A stretch of DNA of 17,297 bases, taken from NCBI GenBank assembly GCA_018302915.1, contig JAGVZB010000005.1, positions 1-17,297 on the forward strand, written 5' to 3'. The position numbers and the translations under genes are program-made. The stretch comes from Candidatus Woesearchaeota archaeon. Its GTDB lineage: Archaea > Nanobdellota > Nanobdellia > SCGC-AAA011-G17 > GW2011-AR20. A model generated the notes under the pieces. That model made no database searches and was not told the DNA's origin. It saw only the letters and a list, made by a program, of their open reading frames with translations. Positions within the stretch are counted from its first letter, which is position 1, and each line of letters begins with the position of its first letter. Below are positions 1-6,811 of the stretch, one piece after another.

Positions 1-1209
1 ATAGACAAGTATTTTCCTGACATAAGCGGGGAGACAAAGGATTTCTTCACCACCTACCTGATGCATAAGTCTTTTGGCCTCGGCAAGATAGAGATAATAA
101 TGAACGACAAGAATCTTGAGGAGGTTGTTATCAATAATTCGGATGAGCCTATATGGGTTTATCATCATGTTCATGGGTGGCTCAAGACAAATATAATTTT
201 GAAGGATGAGGGCTTGATAAAGCATTATTCTGCCCTGATAGCAAGAAAAGTCGGAAGATCGATTACCCTTTTGACTCCTTTGCTGGATGCCCATCTTGAG
301 ACTGGTGACAGGGTAAATGCTACTTTATTCCCCATAACAATGAAGGGAAATACAATCACAATAAGGAAGTTCGCAGAGAAGCCGATTACAATCACAGACA
401 TGTTGAAGACAAAGACAATATCATTGAGTGCTGCTTCGTTGATATGGAGTGGAGTCCAGTATGAGCTTAGTGCAGTGGTCTCGGGAGGGACCGCAAGCGG
501 AAAAACTTCATTATTAGGGGCAGTATGTTCATTCTTTCCCCCAAACCAGAGGATAATCTCCGTAGAGGATACGGCAGAATTAAGGATGCCAAAATATCTT
601 CATTGGGTTCCCATGATTACTAGGGAGCCGAATGTCGAGGGCAAGGGGGAAGTTTCAATGCTTGATCTGATTGTTAATTCATTGAGGATGAGGCCTGACA
701 GGATAGTTGTCGGAGAAATAAGAAAGAAAAGAGAGGCAGAAGTTTTGTTTGAGGCAATGCATACAGGTCATTCTGTTTATGCAACACTTCATGCAAATGA
801 CAGCGAGGAGGTTATTACAAGGTTGACAAATCCCCCGATAGACATTTCAAAGACTTTGCTGCCTGCTATTTCCATGATGCTGATAATGTACAGGAACAGG
901 AGGACAGGAATAAGAAGGATTTTGCAGGTCAGTGAGATATTGAAGAATTCAACCCCGAATATTCTTATGCAGTATGACATAAGCCAGGATAAGCTGTTGA
1001 ATGCAAATCAGTCAATGAGATTATTGCCTGAACTGGAGATGCAGACAGGGCTGTCAACTCAGGAGATAAATCAGGATTTGAGGGACAAGGCAGAGGTTCT
1101 TAGATGGATGGTTAACAAAAATGTGAATGATGTGAATGACATTGGAAAAATAGTCGGCACATATTACACGAACAAGGAAAGCTTGATGAAATTCATGAGA
1201 AAAGGCTGA
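1..1209 (+). CDS. Type IV pilus/archaellum-type secretion ATPase (FlaI/TadA/VirB11 family), 5'-truncated
   Basis: The reading frame is open from base 1, so the gene starts outside the window; 402 residues are visible. It is a cytoplasmic hexameric ATPase that powers assembly of pilin-like filaments or secretion. Counting from the first visible codon, the Walker A loop GGTASGKTS is at about residues 162-170 (bases 484-510), an acidic SVEDTAEL box follows, the Walker B-type DRIVVGEIR is at about 233-241, and the family's HTGH and ATLHAND His-box signatures come next. The two downstream TadC-type membrane proteins are the usual partners of this ATPase, but here a toxin-antitoxin module separates them from it. 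The last 12 codons (NKESLMKFMRKG) are duplicated 1204 bp downstream in the same reading sense. Family assignment is firm; which filament or system it serves cannot be told. Confidence 0.93.
   Translation: MDKYFPDISGETKDFFTTYLMHKSFGLGKIEIIMNDKNLEEVVINNSDEPIWVYHHVHGWLKTNIILKDEGLIKHYSALIARKVGRSITLLTPLLDAHLETGDRVNATLFPITMKGNTITIRKFAEKPITITDMLKTKTISLSAASLIWSGVQYELSAVVSGGTASGKTSLLGAVCSFFPPNQRIISVEDTAELRMPKYLHWVPMITREPNVEGKGEVSMLDLIVNSLRMRPDRIVVGEIRKKREAEVLFEAMHTGHSVYATLHANDSEEVITRLTNPPIDISKTLLPAISMMLIMYRNRRTGIRRILQVSEILKNSTPNILMQYDISQDKLLNANQSMRLLPELEMQTGLSTQEINQDLRDKAEVLRWMVNKNVNDVNDIGKIVGTYYTNKESLMKFMRKG
1171..1205 (+). repeat. 35-bp direct repeat DR1, upstream copy (3' end of the ATPase gene)
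   Basis: This is identical to 2375-2409. It encodes the last codons of the ATPase (NKESLMKFMRK, then Gly and stop). Just beyond the perfect match the two copies differ only synonymously: GGC TGA here, GGT TAA in the downstream copy. Both therefore still encode the same C-terminus plus a stop. Confidence 0.95.
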
Positions 1210-1218
1210 ATAGAAAAG

Positions 1219-1226
1219 TTTATATA
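1219..1226 (+). promoter_or_regulatory. Candidate TATA box for the HEPN/MNT pair
   Basis: TTTATATA follows an A/G-rich stretch (GAAAAG) resembling a BRE. It predicts a start near 1248 and a short leader before the ATG at 1267. It lies inside the repeat-bounded segment, so the module carries its own promoter. Confidence 0.5.
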
Positions 1227-1266
1227 TTACTTAAATTAATAATAATTATTACCTAAATCAATAATA

Positions 1267-1773
1267 ATGAAAATAAAAGAAATTAAAGTAAAATTGCCTA
1301 AAAGAGAAGAATCAATTAATAAATTTTTTAATGGTTGTGAAAACAGAAAAAAGTTTATAGATGATACAGAAGACCATTATAAAAAACATTTGAAAAAAGC
1401 AAATCATGATTTAACAAGAGCCATAGCAGAATTTAAGGATGAATGTTGGGATTGGACTATCATTAAATCTTATTATGCAATGCATCATGCAGGTAATGCA
1501 ATATTATCAAAGAATAAACATAAATTTTCAAAAGATCACTCTTGTTTGATTATAGCATTAAAATATTACAATATTATAGACAAATCTTTATTTGAAGAGT
1601 TAATCAAGATTAATGAAAGATTCTCAGATATATTAAGTTTGGATTTGACATTTCAGCTTAGAAAAATAAGCCAGTACAATGTCGATGAATGGGACACATT
1701 ATCTAAAGAGGATGCTGAGTTAATTTTGAATATTGCTAAAAAATTTATCAAGTTTGTAAATGAAAAAATATGA
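1267..1773 (+). CDS. HEPN domain protein, putative toxin of an HEPN/MNT module
   Basis: This 168-residue helical protein has the PF05168-like HEPN signature: SYYAMHHAGNAIL at about 68-80, then a helix with KDHSCLI, and LRKISQYN at 131-138. HEPN proteins are often RNases paired with a minimal nucleotidyltransferase antitoxin, and the next gene is one, overlapping by ATGA (1770-1773). The canonical R-x4-6-H catalytic motif is not apparent; at the expected place the sequence is RKISQYN, with no His. It may therefore be a non-catalytic HEPN partner or use another residue. It starts at the first ATG after a TATA box and is strongly AT-rich in codon use. Fold assignment is fairly sure; toxicity is inferred from context. 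Confidence 0.75.
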   Translation: MKIKEIKVKLPKREESINKFFNGCENRKKFIDDTEDHYKKHLKKANHDLTRAIAEFKDECWDWTIIKSYYAMHHAGNAILSKNKHKFSKDHSCLIIALKYYNIIDKSLFEELIKINERFSDILSLDLTFQLRKISQYNVDEWDTLSKEDAELILNIAKKFIKFVNEKI

Positions 1774-2390
1774 TAGAAGAAATAATTCCAGGGAATAGAA
1801 CTAGGTTAAATATACTAAAAGCCATTTATGAAAATCCAGGTATAAACTTGACTTCTTTAATAAAAAAAGTTAAAGCATCTCCTAATTTAGTATTAGATTA
1901 TACAAATAAATTATCTTATTATGGGATTATTAAGGAAATAAATATTGGAGGTAAGAAAAAAGTTCATATTAAAAGTATAAAACCTAATTTTGAGAGTAAT
2001 AATGGAAAATTAATTTATTCTTTAATAGAGGTTGATAAAAAGTTATTATTTTTTGAAAAGTATAAAAAGTTAAAGTATTATCTTTTGCAGTTAAATGATA
2101 TAATTAATAAAGAAGTATTATTTATTGTAGTTTATGGTTCTTATGCAAGGTTTGCAGCAACTAATGATTCTGATTTGGATATTTTAATAGTTGGAACCTT
2201 AAATAAAGAAAAGATTACAAGGATAAAAGAGATATTTATATCTCTTGATATTGAACCTTCAATTAAAATTGAGGACTTTGATAAATTCATGAAAAATGTA
2301 GATAAACCATTGTATCAGAATATTATAAAAGAGCATGTAATCATCTGCGGGGAGATTAATTTTATTGATTCACTAACAAGGAAAGCTTGA
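1770..2390 (+). CDS. Winged-helix plus MNT-type nucleotidyltransferase, putative antitoxin
   Basis: The protein has 206 residues. The N-terminal part (about 8-70) reads as a winged helix-turn-helix (RTRLNILKAIYENPG, then a recognition-helix-like segment), probably for autoregulation. The C-terminal part is a minimal nucleotidyltransferase with GSYARFAATNDSDLD at 123-137, containing the GS and DxD metal-binding residues of the polymerase-beta superfamily. MNT antitoxins can neutralise HEPN toxins by adenylylation. It starts within the HEPN stop (ATGA). Its last codons and its TGA stop (2388-2390) lie inside the downstream DR1 copy, read in a different frame from the ATPase tail. The C-terminus was therefore probably shaped by the insertion event. 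Confidence 0.8.
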   Translation: MIEEIIPGNRTRLNILKAIYENPGINLTSLIKKVKASPNLVLDYTNKLSYYGIIKEINIGGKKKVHIKSIKPNFESNNGKLIYSLIEVDKKLLFFEKYKKLKYYLLQLNDIINKEVLFIVVYGSYARFAATNDSDLDILIVGTLNKEKITRIKEIFISLDIEPSIKIEDFDKFMKNVDKPLYQNIIKEHVIICGEINFIDSLTRKA

Positions 2391-2409
2391 TGAAATTCAT
2401 GAGAAAAGG
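2375..2409 (+). repeat. 35-bp direct repeat DR1, downstream copy
   Basis: This is a perfect copy of 1171-1205. Continuing GGT TAA, it would encode exactly the same ATPase C-terminus and stop. It is followed 43 bp later by the first TadC gene, so it probably marks the original end of the ATPase gene before insertion. It also supplies the stop codon of the MNT gene. Confidence 0.95.
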
Positions 2410-2415
2410 TTAATC

Positions 2416-2452
2416 TTTTAAATTCCCAAGCATTTATTTCTAAAAGAGGTGG
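2416..2452 (+). promoter_or_regulatory. Possible promoter and ribosome binding site for the first TadC gene
   Basis: TTTTAAAT at 2416-2423 is a possible TATA box, and GAGGTGG at 2446-2452 is a good ribosome binding site 4 nt before the ATG at 2457. The site is clear. The promoter is uncertain, because in the uninterrupted operon this gene would be cotranscribed with the ATPase. Confidence 0.4.
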
Positions 2453-2456
2453 TTTA

Positions 2457-3257
2457 ATGTTTAAGTTAATTGCAGATAAATTTCCTGATTTGAAATTAGA
2501 TCTGGAGCAGGCGCAGATTAGCAAAAAGCCTGAGGAATATATTAAGAATGTATTGTTAATGACTGTTATAGCAACATTTGGTCTTGGTATGTCTCTTGTA
2601 TTTGTTCTGATAAAGGCTGAAAAAAGTTTATTGTTCATTTTATTCTTGATATTGGTTCCTTTTATCATATTTTTCTTTTTCATTCATTCTCCTAAAGTCA
2701 AGGCAGGGAAAAGAGTGAAAGACATAGATTCAGAAATTGTTTATGCAGGGAGGTATATGCTTGTCGAGTTGAGTGCAGGAATGCCTTTGTTTGATGTCCT
2801 TGTCAATGTTTCCCAGGCTTATCCGAAGGTGGGTATGCACATTCAGGATATAATAAAGAGGGTTGAGGTAGGAACTCCTCTTGACACAGCCATAAACCAG
2901 GTTATTGAAATTACACCTTCACCTAATTTCAGGAAGATGATGTGGCAGATAATGAATTCATTGAGGACAGGGTCTGATGTAAGCGTAGCTCTTGAATCAA
3001 TGGTTGAGCAGATAAGCAAGGAGCAATTGATTGAATTCAAGACTTATGAGAGAAAGCTTAACCCCCTAGTCATGTTTTATCTTATGGTTGCTGTAATCCT
3101 TCCGTCATTGGGCATTACTATGATGTCGTTGTTAAGCACTTTTTTGGGGATTCAGCTGAGTTTTGGAATACTTATTGGAATTGCAATTTTTTTGATTTTT
3201 GTACAGTTCATGTTTTTGAGCATGATTAGAAGTTCAAGGCCGGGATTTGCACTATGA
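2457..3257 (+). CDS. TadC/FlaJ-type (T2SF) membrane assembly protein, first of two
   Basis: This 266-residue integral membrane protein is the platform partner of the secretion ATPase. Two hydrophobic segments lie near 35-80. A cytoplasmic T2SF domain spans about 88-195, with the family's helical-bundle pattern (VELSAGMPLFDVL, then RVEVGTPLDTAINQ, then LRTGSDVSVALESM), and two more membrane segments lie near 205-258. The start is fixed by GAGGTGG at 2446-2452. The stop overlaps the next start (ATGA at 3254-3257), so the two TadC proteins are probably made in fixed ratio, as in archaeal and Tad systems that use paired platform proteins. Confidence 0.88.
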   Translation: MFKLIADKFPDLKLDLEQAQISKKPEEYIKNVLLMTVIATFGLGMSLVFVLIKAEKSLLFILFLILVPFIIFFFFIHSPKVKAGKRVKDIDSEIVYAGRYMLVELSAGMPLFDVLVNVSQAYPKVGMHIQDIIKRVEVGTPLDTAINQVIEITPSPNFRKMMWQIMNSLRTGSDVSVALESMVEQISKEQLIEFKTYERKLNPLVMFYLMVAVILPSLGITMMSLLSTFLGIQLSFGILIGIAIFLIFVQFMFLSMIRSSRPGFAL

Positions 3258-4264
3258 AGACAATAGAAAGATTATTTTTGCCGTTAAGCTTGATTAAGAG
3301 TTTGCAGAGGCAGTTTGATGTTGCCGGACTTAAAATAAATCTGTCGAAACTTTTGATATGGTCCATTATAATTGACTCATTAATTAGTTTGGTTATTCTT
3401 ATTCTGTTCAGGGATCTGTTCCAGTATTACAAGGGTGTTAATGTGCTGATTTCATTCATCAGTTATCTTGCAATAACTTTCTTCTTTGTTTTTGTGTTAT
3501 TTGCATTTTTGTTTTATGGATATATCACTTATAAAAAAGTAAAGAGAAGAAATGAAATTGAGGATGTTTTGTCTGATTATCTTGAGCTTGTTGCGGCAAA
3601 TGTAGGTGCGGGAATGACAATTGACCAGGCATTGTGGTATGCAATAAGGGATAAGTTTGGAGTTCTTGCTTATGAGATGGAGACAGTTGCAAAGAAAATA
3701 ATGGCTGGGGATGATATGGAAAAGGCAGTTTATGAATTTACTGACAAGTATGATTCTCCCATTCTAAAAAAATCTTTTGTTTTGTTGATAGAAAGCATAG
3801 AGTCTGGAGGGGAGATAGCTTCCCTGATAAGCAAGATAGCATGGAGCGTGAAGGAAAATCAGATAATGAAGAAAGAGATTGCAGGCAATGTCACGATGTA
3901 CACTATGTTTATTATGTTTGCTTCCGTCATTGCAGCGCCGCTGCTTTATTCCCTTTCCCACAGGATAATAATTATAATGTCTGACCTGACCCAGAAAATA
4001 GACCTTAGCTCAGTTACATCAGTGTCAACAAAGCTTCCAATACAGACAATTGGTCAGGGGATAAGTGCTACTGATTTCAAGATATTTGCTTACATAATGC
4101 TTTTTGTAACAAGTTTATTTTCAGGAATGATTATTTCCATAGTAAAAAAAGGTTCTATAAAAGAAGGATTGAAGAACATCCCATATTATATTATTGCAAG
4201 CATATCATTGTTCCTGTTGTTTTCTGTCATACTTACGAGTTTATTTAGCAACATTGGAATTTGA
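3254..4264 (+). CDS. TadC/FlaJ-type (T2SF) membrane assembly protein, second of two
   Basis: The protein has 336 residues, with membrane segments near 30-50 and 60-95, a T2SF cytoplasmic domain at about 103-210 (DVLSDYLELVAANVGAGMTI, IMAGDDMEKAVYEF, SIESGGEIASL) and C-terminal membrane segments. It is the second platform subunit of the pilus-like machine, translationally coupled to the first. Its 3' end overlaps, by 24 bp, the opposite-strand zinc-ribbon gene whose stop lies at 4241. No pilin or prepilin peptidase gene is visible in the window, so the filament type stays open. Confidence 0.88.
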   Translation: MKTIERLFLPLSLIKSLQRQFDVAGLKINLSKLLIWSIIIDSLISLVILILFRDLFQYYKGVNVLISFISYLAITFFFVFVLFAFLFYGYITYKKVKRRNEIEDVLSDYLELVAANVGAGMTIDQALWYAIRDKFGVLAYEMETVAKKIMAGDDMEKAVYEFTDKYDSPILKKSFVLLIESIESGGEIASLISKIAWSVKENQIMKKEIAGNVTMYTMFIMFASVIAAPLLYSLSHRIIIIMSDLTQKIDLSSVTSVSTKLPIQTIGQGISATDFKIFAYIMLFVTSLFSGMIISIVKKGSIKEGLKNIPYYIIASISLFLLFSVILTSLFSNIGI

Positions 4265-4408
4265 TTTCTTTATTCTTAATCTTTCATCGCTTTCCATTAT
4301 TATTGGGCCAATATACCCGCAGTCAAGGCACTTGTAATTCCCTGTTATGCCTGCTGCATGAAGTATGACATTTCTTGATCCGCATCTTGGGCATGCTTTT
4401 ATGTTCAT
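4241..4408 (-). CDS. 55-residue zinc-ribbon mini-protein
   Basis: A small gene encodes a protein beginning MNIKACPRCGSRNVILHAAG with two CxxC knuckles, CPRC (6-9) and CLDC (27-30), about 17 residues apart, followed by GYIGPIIMESDERLR and a basic tail. This is a classic two-knuckle zinc ribbon of a type common as stand-alone proteins in archaea. The partner and role are unknown; nucleic-acid binding is plausible. The ATG lies about 25 nt from a clear TATA box, implying a leaderless transcript. The 3' end is antisense to the last 24 bp of the second TadC gene. The reading frame, Cys spacing and promoter together make it a real gene. Confidence 0.8.
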   Translation of the reverse strand: MNIKACPRCGSRNVILHAAGITGNYKCLDCGYIGPIIMESDERLRIKKSNSNVAK

Positions 4409-4430
4409 GATATAAATGAACTATTAATAT

Positions 4431-4438
4431 TATATAAA
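4431..4438 (-). promoter_or_regulatory. TATA box for the zinc-ribbon gene
   Basis: On the minus strand the sequence is CTTTTATATAATATT. The distance to the ATG at 4408 (about 25 nt) predicts a leaderless mRNA. Confidence 0.55.
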
Positions 4439-4448
4439 AGTTGTTAAT

Positions 4449-4463
4449 AAAAAAAGAAAAAAA
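4449..4463 (-). terminator. Oligo-T terminator after the putative lipoprotein
   Basis: On the minus strand the stop codon is followed directly by two runs of seven T separated by one C. Oligo-T tracts are the usual archaeal intrinsic termination signal. It lies just upstream of the next TATA box, insulating the zinc-ribbon gene. Confidence 0.6.
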
Positions 4464-4895
4464 TTATTGTATTAAAATAAGTTTACATCCATTGTTAGGA
4501 CTCTCTCTTGTATCAGCAGTTAGTACAGCAACATATTTGTAGTTACCTACATCTTTTACTTGTCCTTCTTTTATATCTATATCATCTTCTCTTCCATAAG
4601 TAAAACTGCAATAATTCCAATTCCCGATTTGATTATCAGCTGCACTATAAGCACCATTTAAAGTTAATCCATCATAAGTTTCTCCAGATTTTAAATAAGG
4701 GATTATAACTGTATCACTTTTGTGATTTACTCTTATTTCATTATCATCAATTATACCTTCTCTTATATCAACAGCCCCATTATCTGCTGCCCTATTCTCT
4801 AATTTTATCCTCCTTCCAACAATCTCTTCACATGCAGAAACAACGAACAATCCTGCAACAAGGACAGCAAAAATATAAATCAATTTTTTATTCAT
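4464..4895 (-). CDS. Putative secreted lipoprotein, unknown function
   Basis: The product has 143 residues. The N-terminus is a signal peptide (MNKKLIYIFAVLVAGLFVV) ending in SAC, with Cys22 in lipobox-like context (VSA-C). The mature part is hydrophilic and probably beta-rich; it has a later Cys pair (about 93 and 137) that could form a disulfide. I do not recognise a domain. The start is fixed by a strong GGAGGGTG (4901-4908) 5 nt before the ATG. The nearby Lgt gene (5132-5869) would supply the lipid-transfer activity this signal implies. It has its own promoter and terminator, so it is a single-gene unit. Confidence 0.75.
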   Translation of the reverse strand: MNKKLIYIFAVLVAGLFVVSACEEIVGRRIKLENRAADNGAVDIREGIIDDNEIRVNHKSDTVIIPYLKSGETYDGLTLNGAYSAADNQIGNWNYCSFTYGREDDIDIKEGQVKDVGNYKYVAVLTADTRESPNNGCKLILIQ

Positions 4896-4948
4896 TCAAT
4901 CACCCTCCTTTTTTTATTAAAATAATATAAAGAATCCAATGCATTTTG

Positions 4949-4962
4949 ATATATATATATAT
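4949..4962 (-). promoter_or_regulatory. Alternating AT tract, candidate TATA box for the lipoprotein gene
   Basis: Seven AT dinucleotides follow CCG on the minus strand. A start near 4930 would give a leader of about 35 nt that includes the GGAGGGTG site. The run may also be a simple repeat that varies in length. Confidence 0.4.
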
Positions 4963-4969
4963 CGGTTTT

Positions 4970-4975
4970 AAAAAA
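4970..4975 (-). terminator. Possible T6 terminator of the lgt operon
   Basis: A run of six T on the minus strand lies 14-20 nt after the stop of the 48-residue membrane protein, in a very AT-rich stretch. Confidence 0.3.
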
Positions 4976-4988
4976 TATAAAATTTTAT

Positions 4989-5135
4989 TTATAAAGAGTA
5001 ACTACCATATAATAAAAATAAACTTGTAATTAAAACAATAATAAGAGGTAAGGCTACTTCATATCTTTTCCTGTAAAAAGTATAAACTATAGAGATTAAT
5101 ATCAAAAAAATTCCTATAAATTCAAATTTTATCAT
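4989..5135 (-). CDS. 48-residue membrane mini-protein coupled to lgt
   Basis: The ATG (5135-5133) overlaps the Lgt stop codon as ATGA, the standard coupling seen throughout this window. The product has two hydrophobic stretches (GIFLILISIVYTF and LPLIIVLITSLFLLY) around a basic turn RKRYE, so it is a predicted helical hairpin in the membrane. There is no recognised family. The intact frame, the overlap and the membrane-hairpin pattern support it as a real gene rather than chance; it may be an Lgt accessory. Confidence 0.6.
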   Translation of the reverse strand: MIKFEFIGIFLILISIVYTFYRKRYEVALPLIIVLITSLFLLYGSYSL

Positions 5136-5869
5136 TTTCTTAATAAAAAATACAAGGATACAGCAATCATCAAGCCGCTTAAAACTTGCGTTACAGGGAT
5201 TCCGAATATGAATGAGCTCTGCTCTTTTAAGAATTCAATGAAGAATCTAAGTATTCCGTAAAGCAAAACGAACAGCCAGCTTAATGTTCCTTTTTTTAAA
5301 TTGCTTCTCCTTAAAAAAATCAACAGGAAGGATATGAATAAGTTCTTCAGTGCCTCGTAAATCTGCGTCGGATGCCTGAACCCCTCATAATCCTGGAATT
5401 TTACAGCCCACCACATATCAGTTATTTTTCCGACTAGCTCCCCGTTTATGAAGTTTGCGATTCTTCCCAAAAATAATGTGAATGCAGCCGGGATGACAAG
5501 TATGTCAGAGGTGTCGTAGAAGTTTAACCTTTTTTTCCTGGTGAAAATGTAATTCCATAAGATTATTCCTGACAGTCCCCCGTGAAATGACAGTCCCCCT
5601 TTCCATATCTTGAGCATTTCAATGGGATTGCCGAAGTAAAAATAAGGCTCATAAAACAGTATCTCGAATATTCTTGCGCCGACAACAGTGAATATGATGA
5701 GGTAAAATATGTAATCATAAACATCGTCCTTTGTTAGGTTTAATTTCTCCCTTTGCTTCATCAGGACAATGAAGATAAGCATGAACCCAATAACAAAAAC
5801 AAGTCCGTAATACCTTATTTCCATTCCGAAGATGCTAAGAAGCACCGGGTCTATGTTGTGTATGAACAT
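5132..5869 (-). CDS. lgt: Prolipoprotein diacylglyceryl transferase
   Basis: Lgt moves a diacylglyceryl group from a membrane phospholipid to the lipobox cysteine of prelipoproteins. The 245-residue membrane protein shows the family landmarks: YYGLVFVIGF at 20-29, GGLSFHGG at 91-98 (His96), the signature GRIANFINGELVG at 135-147 with Arg136, Asn139 and Glu144, RHPTQIYEAL at 165-174, and LRFFIEFLKEQ at 207-217 (Arg208). I prefer the ATG at 5869, preceded by GGAG, over the upstream in-frame TTG at 5884. The gene overlaps the preceding DUF1461-like gene by 35 bp. Lgt is a bacterial hallmark and is reported only patchily in archaea, so its presence here suggests transfer and a lipoprotein pathway of bacterial type. 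No signal peptidase II is visible in the window. Confidence 0.93.
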   Translation of the reverse strand: MFIHNIDPVLLSIFGMEIRYYGLVFVIGFMLIFIVLMKQREKLNLTKDDVYDYIFYLIIFTVVGARIFEILFYEPYFYFGNPIEMLKIWKGGLSFHGGLSGIILWNYIFTRKKRLNFYDTSDILVIPAAFTLFLGRIANFINGELVGKITDMWWAVKFQDYEGFRHPTQIYEALKNLFISFLLIFLRRSNLKKGTLSWLFVLLYGILRFFIEFLKEQSSFIFGIPVTQVLSGLMIAVSLYFLLRK

Positions 5870-6383
5870 ATATGCCAACTCCAATAAGTATTAGGCTTGT
5901 GATTATTATATTTAAGATTAATCTTTTGAAGAAACTGATGAAGAATTCCATAGGGTAAGTCTGTATTAGTAATGTGTTATTTGATAATAGCCAGTAGTCA
6001 TTCATGAACAATATCTCATGAAATTTGGTGAATAAAAAATTAAAGTCAATTAAAAATAATAATATTATTATCCCGATTGTTATAATTCCTGATATTATCA
6101 AAATGCCGGATATATCCCTGTCAATTATTAAAATAAGTAGTATCAGGATTCCCAGGGCATAAACAATTATTCTTGACAGGTTGATAAGGAATTTGACGTC
6201 ATTTAAATGTATAACTTCCACTTCTGTATAGTTGAAATTAAGCTCTTCCTTGTTGTTGAAATAATTAATTAGGTTTTCATTGACTTCATTAATGTAAAGA
6301 TTGTGGTTGAATATCAGCAGGTTGAGGTTTAATAATATTATGAAAAATGGGATTAAAATAAGAAGAAGATATTTTATTTTCAT
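5835..6383 (-). CDS. DUF1461/TIGR01906-like integral membrane protein
   Basis: The product has 182 residues from the preferred ATG at 6383, which overlaps the preceding stop as ATGA; an ATG at 6392 is the alternative. There is one N-terminal membrane segment, an extracytoplasmic region, and further membrane segments near 70-115 and 155-178. The segment FTKFHEILFMNDYWLL followed by NTLLIQTYPMEFF matches the conserved pattern I associate with DUF1461 membrane proteins, whose function is not known. Its place between a thioredoxin-fold protein and Lgt suggests an envelope role. The 3' end runs 35 bp into lgt. Confidence 0.6.
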   Translation of the reverse strand: MKIKYLLLILIPFFIILLNLNLLIFNHNLYINEVNENLINYFNNKEELNFNYTEVEVIHLNDVKFLINLSRIIVYALGILILLILIIDRDISGILIISGIITIGIIILLFLIDFNFLFTKFHEILFMNDYWLLSNNTLLIQTYPMEFFISFFKRLILNIIITSLILIGVGIYVHTQHRPGAS

Positions 6384-6766
6384 CTCTCGCATCCGGTTAC
6401 TGATGATAGCTTGTTAAGCCCCTGGATTCCGGCATGCTGCTCTCCGTTTATTACCCATGTTGGATATAATTTTATGCCTGCATCCTGGCATTTCTTTGTC
6501 TTTGGATTTGGCCCGTAAGGGTTGCATTCGATGTAAATTCCTGATTTTTCAAGCATTCTTAACGAATCTCCGAAGAATGACATCTGCATCAGGCTGTCTC
6601 TGTTTGCATAATCCCCGTAAAATTTTGCTCCTGAGGACTTGAGGCATATTATGAAATCATCATAAGGCCCGTATTGCTCGCTTGGAATCAGATTAAGCTT
6701 GAAAGCAAGGAAAAATCCGGCAGCAACTATAATTATTGCAATTATGACAGCCATTGTTTTTGCCAT
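6380..6766 (-). CDS. Membrane-anchored thioredoxin-fold protein lacking the CXXC motif
   Basis: The protein has 128 residues, an N-terminal membrane anchor (about 5-22) and an extracytoplasmic domain like the thioredoxin domain attached to VKOR-type disulfide enzymes: ICLKSSGAKFYG, ECNPYG, KKCQDAGIKLYPTW, and GIQGLNKLSSVTGC. Where that family has CPHC after AKFYGAYW, this protein reads NRDS (55-58) with no gap. Both redox cysteines are therefore gone while the YPTW cis-Pro loop and outer cysteines (41, 81, 93, 126) remain. It may be a binding or chaperone-like domain rather than an oxidoreductase. It is the first gene of the lgt operon and probably leaderless. Confidence 0.75.
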   Translation of the reverse strand: MAKTMAVIIAIIIVAAGFFLAFKLNLIPSEQYGPYDDFIICLKSSGAKFYGDYANRDSLMQMSFFGDSLRMLEKSGIYIECNPYGPNPKTKKCQDAGIKLYPTWVINGEQHAGIQGLNKLSSVTGCER

Positions 6767-6811
6767 GGAATAATGTTAAAGTGCCTCTTTTTAAATTTTT
6801 TCAACAATAAA

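Larger units (their letters stand above)
1171..2409 (+). mobile_element. Putative HEPN/MNT toxin-antitoxin cassette bounded by DR1 copies
   Basis: The two DR1 copies enclose only a promoter and the HEPN and MNT genes. The enclosed DNA is visibly more AT-rich than the flanking pilus genes, and it splits an ATPase-TadC pair that is normally adjacent. The repeat unit is 1204 bp. No recombinase or terminal inverted repeats are seen. Calling it mobile is inference from the flanking duplication, the foreign base composition and the operon interruption. Confidence 0.55.

Noticed and set aside
4471..4925. ATTAAAATAA occurs at both ends of the putative lipoprotein gene (4471-4480 and 4916-4925)
   Set aside because: Only 10 bp, pure A/T in very AT-rich sequence, and no link to a host gene end, unlike the 35- and 39-bp repeats.
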